NCBI GenBank assembly: GCA_963920635.1 | Contig: OY987298.1 | Coordinates: 42,563,787 to 42,627,786, forward strand | Reading direction: 5' to 3' | DNA from: Pseudeuparius sepicola | Lineage: Eukaryota > Arthropoda > Insecta > Coleoptera > Anthribidae | DNA length: 64,000 nt | In this document: positions 57,065 to 64,000 of the stretch, piece by piece | Layout: the number at the start of each line of letters is the position of its first letter | Numbering within the stretch: position 1 is the first letter of the stretch | Translations under genes and position numbers: made by a program | The notes under the pieces: model-generated | Database searches by the model: none | Told to the model about the DNA's origin: nothing | What the model saw: the letters and a program-made list of their open reading frames with translations, nothing else

Positions 57065-57708
57065 TGTCTAAATTAAGCGGTTGCTTCGTTATTACGCAAC
57101 ATACGTATTTTTGATGCTCCATATCAAGAAACAACGGACCTTTTCTAATAGGCGGCCATGGATTTTTCATTTGTGATTGTCATTTAAATATTAACTGTTG
57201 ACAAGAATGGCTCAAATTACCTATTCTAACGAAGATATTTTGAATATGTTTTACACTTATGGAGAGTGTAAAAGAATTTTAGAAAGAACAATTAGAGTTT
57301 TTAATGGAAGGCATTTACATTTACCACCTTGGACGAAAAGAAAATTCAGAAAGTTCAAACGAAATTTCATAGTCCATGGCAAGGTCAAACAAAGAGAAGC
57401 AAATGTAAATACGTAACAGGTAAATAGCATAATATGAATAAAGTGTTTTACTGATACCTATGTAGTTTCTTGTTTTTTCTTCCATAGTACCTATTATTAT
57501 GTAATTGTTAGTATTATTTAATTTTGTATTGTTGCTTCGCAAGGAAAAATATTATTAAATAGCCCTTAACCTTGTCATATAATTGCGTTATTTCATTTTC
57601 CATGGCCCCCTATAATGTGACGCTCCTTGAGAAATGGCATCTTTGTTGATACAGAGCAGAAAAAATACGTATTTTGCGTAATAACGAAGCAACCGCTTCA
57701 TTTAGACA
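57065..57708 (+). mobile_element. TA-flanked DNA element, ~0.64 kb, 48-bp TIRs
   Basis: Ends TGTCTAAATTAAGCGGTTGC and the complement of CGAAGCAACCGCTTCATTTA pair over nearly 50 bases (…CGTAATAACGAAGCAACCGC). TA occurs on both sides (57063-57064 and 57709-57710). It inserted at the junction of the LINE tail and the right foldback arm. It contains the 72-codon helix-turn-helix frame. Confidence 0.8.
57198..57416 (+). CDS. Short DUF4817-like helix-turn-helix protein in a TA element
   Basis: The 72-residue frame begins MTRMAQITYSNEDILNMFYT, then YGECKRILERTIRVFNGRHL, and ends after a basic stretch (KRKFRKFKRNF). The YSNEDILNMFYTYGECKRI pattern resembles the N-terminal helix-turn-helix (DUF4817-type) often joined to Tc1/mariner-like transposases in insects. 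Full-length proteins continue with a second HTH and the DDE core, absent here. It sits inside 48-bp inverted repeats with TA flanks, so it may be a leftover DNA-binding domain of a parent transposase that still recognises the ends. It is shorter than a transposase and not catalytic. Start ATG at 57198 or 57207. Confidence 0.5.
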   Translation: MTRMAQITYSNEDILNMFYTYGECKRILERTIRVFNGRHLHLPPWTKRKFRKFKRNFIVHGKVKQREANVNT

Positions 57709-58639
57709 TATAGTGTGTTATATCTTTTTGAACTGTCTTTTCACAAGCATTTCAATGGTGCAATAAAAAAGTATGAGTTCCATTTGAAAAAAATGTGATT
57801 TTTCAATTTTTCGATGTTGATATTGGGAATTTTTTCCCGAACACCCTGTAAAATATTTTGAAATGGCATACCATTTAATAAAATTGACTTTCGCCTACGA
57901 CAGTCCAAAATTTCAGTTTTCCAGATTCATAAATTTCAAAGTTATCATCACTATGGTCGATGGCTGCAACACTCAAAAAAATCAAAAATTTGCGAATATC
58001 TCGAAAAGGGTTAGGAACAGGGTACACATTATATTTAGAAAAAAGATTTGGAATTTAATGTGGAACCAAATGGTGTACTATTATATAGGGTGTTCTATTT
58101 GAAATAACAAAGTTGCTATCGACTTCCGGTATAACCGAAAGTGATCGGAAGTTGAAAATATTTTAGAAAGAAAGTTTACAACCTGTTAACCAAAATTTTA
58201 AATCAAAATTCGCACTCCTTCCCCGTAAACTTCTAATGAACCACTTACGTGAATCACCCTGTATACCTAAACGCCCGTCCAAGTAAAAAAACCTCGAAAC
58301 ATCCAATAGGCCTTGCCACCTGAGGTTAGAACTTTTTCGCCGGCTCGGACGCAGTGGAATGGTTTCTGATTTTTCTCAACTATCCTGGAAAATTCAAAAC
58401 CCTGGTTGCGGGAAATTTTGGTCATACTTGAACGATTGCTATCACATTTCTATTGGAGAAGTCGTCCCTCTAGCCACTTGGCGATGAAGTAATAGTAATT
58501 GTCACCTCGGCACAATAATTCGGTTGCTTAAGTTTTCTTAAGCTTGGGGTCCTAGGGAAATTTTTTCCATAGTACTTGCTGGGGGACTAATTTTTCCCAA
58601 CTTTCCTGGAAAATATCTTCTGAAAATTAAAAACTTAAA

Positions 58640-60075
58640 GAACGCTTTAGGTTAAGACGTTACGCGCGATTCTTTCGGCAATTTTTAAGATAAATTGGTG
58701 GAGTAAAGTCTAAACTTGTGTAGTTTCTTCCAAGCAGTGACTATAGAATCTTTCTATAGTCACTGTTCCAAGGAAGTGAATGCCGACAAGAAAAATATAA
58801 TGGAATATCAAACAAAAATGTTTGAAAAAATCAAGATGGTGATTTTGTTGCTGAATTATCTAGGTAACTTGTGTAGTTTCTCCAAGCAATTGAATGCCAC
58901 AAAAAAAGAGTAGAAGTTAAAAGGTTGAATTTCAAACAAAAAAGTTACCGCCAAATAACCGATTTTTTAAAGAAATTAAGATGGCGATTATGTTGCATGT
59001 TTTTTTCAATAGACAACCTAGGTATACCTAGTAAAGTTAATAAATAGTTATTTATGTACCAAGACACTGAAGTTCAACTTTCTATGACTCATGTGGAATT
59101 TAGTTGCCGAGGCCTTTGGCTGAGGCAAATAAACCACATGAGTCATAAAAAGAACTTCAGTGCCGAGGTACATATATTTTTTTGAAATCGGAAAAAAAAT
59201 GTTTTATTAGGCAAGAAAATAATCATAAGGGATCACCCGTCCATGAACCAACTGCGCGCGGCGTTGCTTGACTTTGACGATCGCTCTACCTAGGTCAAGT
59301 AAGATAAGACACGGCGTCTTCGAACAGACAAACCAAATTGCTGCCTGTTGTGCAGCCTCCACAGCAAATCTCTTGATATTCAAACCTACTATAATATGTA
59401 TAGTGAAAGATTGCGCTGCTATAGGTAACAATTTCGCAATGTGTACGAAAAGTTAAATGGGCCTTTTGTGGCCGGGTTTTGAATATTTGGTCACTTTTGA
59501 CGGGCGATGGCTCCGCGTCTGACGTTCGATGTTTACATCTCGTCAAGGCCTACTTATTGAAAAAATCGTACAATAATGGACTACTTCAGTGCCGATTTCT
59601 GAGCTTTTAATGACGATTTTGGGATACTTTAATGCAGATTTCAAGAAAAAATCTGTATTGCACGCTTGAATACCACTTATACAGTTTAATCGGAAGTGGC
59701 GTTTTTTGGTCAAGAAATAACTAATTTTAATTTCATAGCTGGAACAAAAAAGTGACTTCCGCTAAACCGGAAGTGTTCTTCAAGCGTGCGGGGCAGATTT
59801 TTTATTAATTTTACTACTTTATTGAAAAATGGGACAATGTCGCCATCCCAGTATAAAAAATTCACTTTTCCAGTCTAATAAAAAAATTCCACAAAATCGT
59901 CATCTTGATTGTTTCTTTAAAAAAAAACTATTATCTATATCGCCATAATTTCTTGCTTGAAATTCAATTGATTTTTCTTGTCGGGATTCAATTCCTTGGA
60001 AGTAACTACACAAGTTTAGATTTTAGACCACCAATTTATCTTAAAAATTGCCGAAATAATCGCTCGTAACTGGGA
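58640..60075. mobile_element. Inverted-repeat element enclosing repeat copy D
   Basis: TTAAGATAAATTGGTGGAGT (58686) and its inverse (about 60035) with AACTTGTGTAGTTTC / TACACAAGTTTAG mark arms of about 150 bp. The left arm contains two or three tandem relatives of GTAACTTGTGTAGTTTCTCC (58711, 58864). A TA or CAGGGTGTCC-type end is seen only at the right (CTGGGACACCCTGG near 60068). Repeat copy D (59047-59655) sits inside. Confidence 0.55.
59047..59655 (-). mobile_element. ~600-bp repeat family, copy D (inverted)
   Basis: Inverted relative to copy B: starts AGTTATTTATGTACC and ends TTTCAAGAAAAAA. It holds the 115-bp palindrome at 59056-59171. Identity to copy B is about 85-90 percent. Confidence 0.75.
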
Positions 60076-60079
60076 CACC

Positions 60080-62435
60080 CTGGGAATCCCCACTTGCGAC
60101 TTAGCAAATATTTTAGCTGGCATTTTAACAAAAATACAGAAATAAATAATATATTGTCAACAGGCTTTCCGGGAGGGCATGATATTTTTTATAAGTTGCC
60201 ACAAGATTGCGTCCAGTTTCCGCGCCCGTAGATTGAAATCCACACGGTATCGGCCCCGCTTTCTACCGCATCTCGAGGAACTGAAGAACTCTAAATTCTG
60301 AAGGCGTAATCCCCTGCAACCCCCCGAAGTACTGGTTCCAGAGCATCAGCAACACCAGTACTCGCCCTAGTCGATCCAGATGGAGTTGGCCGGCTAAGTT
60401 ATATTTTGAACTTTGAATACAACCAAAGAATTAAAGGTAAACGAAAAGAAAATGGCGCAAAATAATGTGATAATAATGAAAGGAGTCTCGAGATGTTGAA
60501 TATGTATATTGAGGCTGTTTGTCTTTTTGACGGAAATGAAACTTCCTTGCCAAAAATTTATAAGTTCTTACCATTATTTGTTCAAAACATACGAGCGATT
60601 TTTTTACAGAATTTATTATTAAAATTGTCAAAACTATGTTAGTGCAAAGCAGAATTATTGATAGGTGGTAGAAATAAGTAGTGGAAAAAAATTAAAGATG
60701 CTCTTATTCAATGCTTTGGCGATCGTAGGAGTGTAGAGTGATTAAAACAAGACCTTTTGTTGCTAGACCTTTTAAAAATGAGCAACCCTTTGAATTTGCA
60801 AGAAGATTGCATGTACCTAATGCGTAACATAATTTAATTCAGTAAATTAATTGAAATGTTTAGAATTCGAATCAAATAACGAAAGAAATTTATTCACGCC
60901 AATATAATCATTTATGTTTAAAAACCTTTATTCGATGTTTATCTGGTCCTTTGCAGACCATTATCAGACTAGAACAACCCAATACACTAGAAGACGCGAT
61001 TACTCTTGTTCCTGTTATACAAGAAGAAAATGGATACAGAAATGGAAATGGATGAGGGACTCACTGAAAACAAGCCGTCAAGACTCTTGTTTTCATCTTA
61101 AGGAGGGAGGAATTACGTGCCTACAAACAATCGACCTTTTTGTGTGAAAGTGATGACTAGAGGCTGAGTTTGCGGATACGTGTATAGGTCTGCTAAGTTT
61201 GCATTTATACAAAGTATATTTAAGCCTGGATCCATTGTATTTTAGTTCTGTAAGTTCTGTCTAATCTGTAGCAGGAATCGCGGACTCTGTACTCAAAATA
61301 ATTTTTTTAAATATGGTTTTTTTATTTCATCGTTTTCTTAACTGATTTAACTTTATAAACAGAAAAGAATTACTCATCTTTTTTCGAGGTATCAGATGAT
61401 TAGTAGCTGGTCCAGGAACTGCTCACTTAGTTAAAACGAAACATATAGCAGGATGCTTATGTCCAACCTTGCAAAGATCTTTATGACGAATAACCGCCAG
61501 TGCTTTCACAACAGTATTAGCTATTTACGGATATGAGTACGAATTTCTGGACCTGTGTTGTCGTGGTCGATGCACTAGTCTTCCACACTTTTCGCTAGAA
61601 TCTTTGTGCTCACTTTTGTTCATTTTGATCGATAACTCAAATTGTTCTGCCGACTTTTTACGTGGCTATACACCAACAGTATCGGTGACAACGGTATTTT
61701 AGACTATTATTTTGTATGCAAGAAATAAAAGCCTCGGGCAGATAGACAGATGACTAAGGACATACAGGCCCATAATATGTGCCATAACAAACAATCTAAG
61801 GATGCCTTGAAGTTGAACTGATCCCATGTTTAAAAACGCTTTCTCAATAACGAAAGCTGTCATATTATTTTTACTGCATTCAGAGTAAAAGTCGTAAAAT
61901 TTTTTATTCAATGTATGTATATGTGCATTTTAATTACCTACCCGACAGATACAATTCTTTGTGCGGTCGGAAGGAATATTTTCAAAAGGCATTTTCTATT
62001 TCATCATTCTGGGCTCACAGGAATAATTTACTTTTATTGCATTATAGTTTCAAAATTCTGCGTTGTGGGCAGAAACGCCATTATTATAATGTCTCCTAGA
62101 TCATATTAATACTATACGGTTTCCGAGCTATTGTAATAAATGTCAATTTTTTATGTCAAAACGAGCAGTAAAATTTGAATGGATACCAGCATTCCCACAT
62201 CCGTTATAGGGGCAGCGGTAGGTAGGAAACTAATCAATGAAGTAAAAAATACAAGCAATTTAATTTTTAGTTCCTTGGTTTAATGGTCAAATAAAAACAT
62301 TCGTTTTATTGTCTATTAACAGTATTTAAGAATTTATTATTTAGTAAGAGTTAATATACCTAACTACAAGTTTTTATGACATTTCTTTGAAAGACAAATG
62401 AATCCCCATTTTTCTTTTCTTTTTTTCATTTTCTT
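60080..62435. other. Unique AT-rich region, no gene supported
   Basis: Segments at about 60200-60400 and 60940-61200 are less AT-rich. The latter has an acceptor-like TTTGCAG followed by a 77-codon frame (60914-61147), but no domain was recognised. At 61560-61700 a short GC-richer stretch also shows nothing recognisable. It may contain exons of an unidentified host gene. Confidence 0.3.
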
Positions 62436-62439
62436 TATA

Positions 62440-63642
62440 TAGTGCTGGTGCCACATTGGTGACGACTGTTGCACGGAGGTGTATAGGGAATTTCATTTCA
62501 AAACTTAGTTTCTATATGCCTAAGGATACGTTTTAGCTTGGGTACGCGTTTCTGGTATGGGGAGGTTTCTCCCATTATGGCGGCCAAGATGGCTGCCTGG
62601 CCCATATTGTTTTATCAGAAAATTGCCTATATTTCGGAAACTATTGCTCCTAGCTCAAAATCAGAAAGGACTAAAATTGATCAGTAGATTATTTTTCATT
62701 AGATACGTTAAAATTTATATAAATAACATCGTATTTTAGTGAAATATATGTAATTTTTGTTGTTTAGAGTCGTAAAAAGTAAAAGGTGTGATTTTAATGG
62801 TGCTTTGTTTTGTTTCAGAATTTTAGAAAACTGTTTGACTAAATAGGCAAAAAAATGGAGGGAGTGCAATTAACACCAGCATCAAACAAACGGAAGAAAA
62901 CCAGTTTATCTCAACTTTGTATTTTATGTGAAAAGGAAAATAACGGTAAAAAATGCATAGGACTGTAAATGGGCGAGAAAAATTAATGGCACACTTGACT
63001 TGGCAGATGCCTTTAAAATTCCTATTTTGCTCAACTTTGACATCCTGCAGAATAGAACTCACTGTATATTTTTTGTTCAAATTTTGTATATGGGGGTTTT
63101 GGAGTATTCTGATTAACGCTGTGGGGTCAGATTTTAAATAAAAAAATCGCTAAATGGTTTTTGTGAAAATCGGGGGTATAAAAAAATCGCAGCCCGCCCT
63201 GGATTTGCATTTTGAAAATGGCAGGAAGGTCAAAAGAAGCAGTTTTTGAAGGCCTTTCAAACAAAAAAAAAGTTTAGGCAATTATCTCCAAAAATGAAGA
63301 TTTTACGGATTTGTACAGTTTTAAAGTTGGACACCCTGTATATTTCACTAAAATACGATGTTATTTATAATATAAATTTTAACGCATCTAATGAAAAATA
63401 GTCTACTGATCAATTTTAGTCCTTTCCGATTTTGAGCTAGGAGCAATAGTTTCCGAAATATACACCATTTTCTGATAAAACTACATAGCCATCTTGGCCG
63501 CCATATTGAGAGAAACCTCCCCATGCCAGAAACGCGTACCCCAGCCAAAACTCATCCTTAGACATCCAGGAACTCAGTTTTAAAGATAAATTCTCTATAC
63601 ACCTCCGTGCAACAGTTGTCACTAGTGTGGCCCCTAGACTAA
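62440..63642. mobile_element. Foldback element with a nested family-1 arm
   Basis: TAGTGCTGGTGCCACATTGG (left) and the complement of CTAGTGTGGCCCCTAGACTA (right) begin inverted arms. The words ACTGTTGCACGGAGGTGTAT and GGTATGGGGAGGTTTCTC recur inverted. From about 62985 to 63340 the element contains a right-arm copy of the family at 45.2-46.4 kb (ending GGACACCCTGTATA). So it is an older foldback invaded by a younger solo arm. The exact right edge is approximate. Confidence 0.75.
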
Positions 63643-63649
63643 TAACGGT

Positions 63650-64000
63650 GTACAAAAATTGAGCAAAGTTTATCCAGTTTTTTCAGTCTAAGAATATACG
63701 GTAAGTTAAAATTATTTTTGTCATTAGTAAATTCTATAAAATCTTATAGAAACAGTACCATGTATTAATTGTTTTCATTTTAGTTTACTTAGGTAATGCT
63801 TGTTTTTTAAAAAAGTAATAGATACCTATAGCGCAGCAAACGTCTAGCCATAACATAAATGGTTCATTTGTATGTCTATTTGTGTGTTATTATTAATTTG
63901 GTAACCGCATGATAACTGCATGTTTGATTTTTATCTAGATATAAAATCGGAAAGGAATCTGGATAGGATATAATATGTGATTAGGACTGTAAATGTTTTC
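63650..64000. other. Non-coding AT-rich end of window
   Basis: No gene, repeat or RNA recognised. Confidence 0.4.

Larger units (their letters stand above)
53958..58261. mobile_element. Foldback element with ~570-bp arms, host for nested insertions
   Basis: Ends CAAGGTGATTCACGTAAGTG (left) and the complement of CACTTACGTGAATCACCCTG (right) adjoin TA (53956-53957 and 58262-58263). Arms 53958-54537 and 57709-58261 are inverted copies with about 90 percent identity, including ATTCGCAAATTTTTGATTTT and CTTCCGGTTATACCGGAAGT. The centre is filled by a LINE fragment (54540-57062) and a TA-flanked element (57065-57708), so the original element was about 1.1 kb. Confidence 0.85.

Overview
The window looks like insect (certainly arthropod-type eukaryotic) nuclear DNA: AT-rich, spliceosomal introns with GTAAGT-type donors, no operons or prokaryotic gene packing, and almost everything recognisable is a transposable element. 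Insect order cannot be decided from the sequence. No complete host gene could be supported. The possible host material is one MADF-domain exon (36.0 kb), a candidate transcription start (33.3 kb), a GC/CpG-rich patch (52.9-53.2 kb) and several unique non-repetitive blocks that may be regulatory.

Layout. 0-16 kb: mostly unique AT-rich non-coding DNA with a long-inverted-repeat (foldback) element at 0.3-1.3 kb, a hAT MITE with an exact 8-bp target duplication at 4.0-4.5 kb, a second foldback at 9.3-10.1 kb and small MITEs at 13.3, 13.5-14.2 and 14.8 kb. 16.5-17.8 kb: a decayed hAT element, exact 8-bp duplication, still carrying its C-terminal dimerisation motif and invaded by a TA-flanked foldback. 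18.1-21.2 kb: an apparently intact 3.0-kb DNA transposon with 27-bp terminal inverted repeats and a three-exon RNase H-like transposase of an unnamed (DUF7869-like) family, inserted in a ~115-bp satellite array. 21.7-33 kb: foldbacks, a 600-bp repeat family with a 115-bp palindrome, a near-perfect 155-bp-arm palindrome, a 122-bp minisatellite with a CRE motif in every unit, a tRNA-like SINE head and retroposon tails.

34.9-44.7 kb: two inverted ~190-bp repeats enclose a decayed cysteine-tail transposon protein, the MADF exon, another copy of the 600-bp repeat, and the main feature of the window: a head-to-head pair of Penelope-like retroelements (37.39-44.02 kb). Each encodes an 807-residue reverse transcriptase plus GIY-YIG endonuclease. 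A single 14-bp target duplication flanks the pair, so it probably arrived as one unit. The two proteins differ at one residue: the probable catalytic arginine of the endonuclease is glycine in the plus-strand copy. Each long terminal repeat has a hammerhead-ribozyme-like core.

45-64 kb: more TA-flanked foldbacks (45.2, 47.2, 53.96-58.26, 58.6-60.1 and 62.4-63.6 kb), two related GGATCTCCAC minisatellites, a hAT-like element with a candidate spliced 5' exon (51.8-52.8 kb), and a three-layer nest at 54-58 kb: a foldback carrying a broken LINE, next to which a TA-flanked element with a DUF4817-like helix-turn-helix ORF has inserted.

The only proteins that look fully functional are the transposase at 18.5-20.75 kb and the two Penelope proteins. 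Many short reading frames lie in the arms of inverted repeats and were not annotated.
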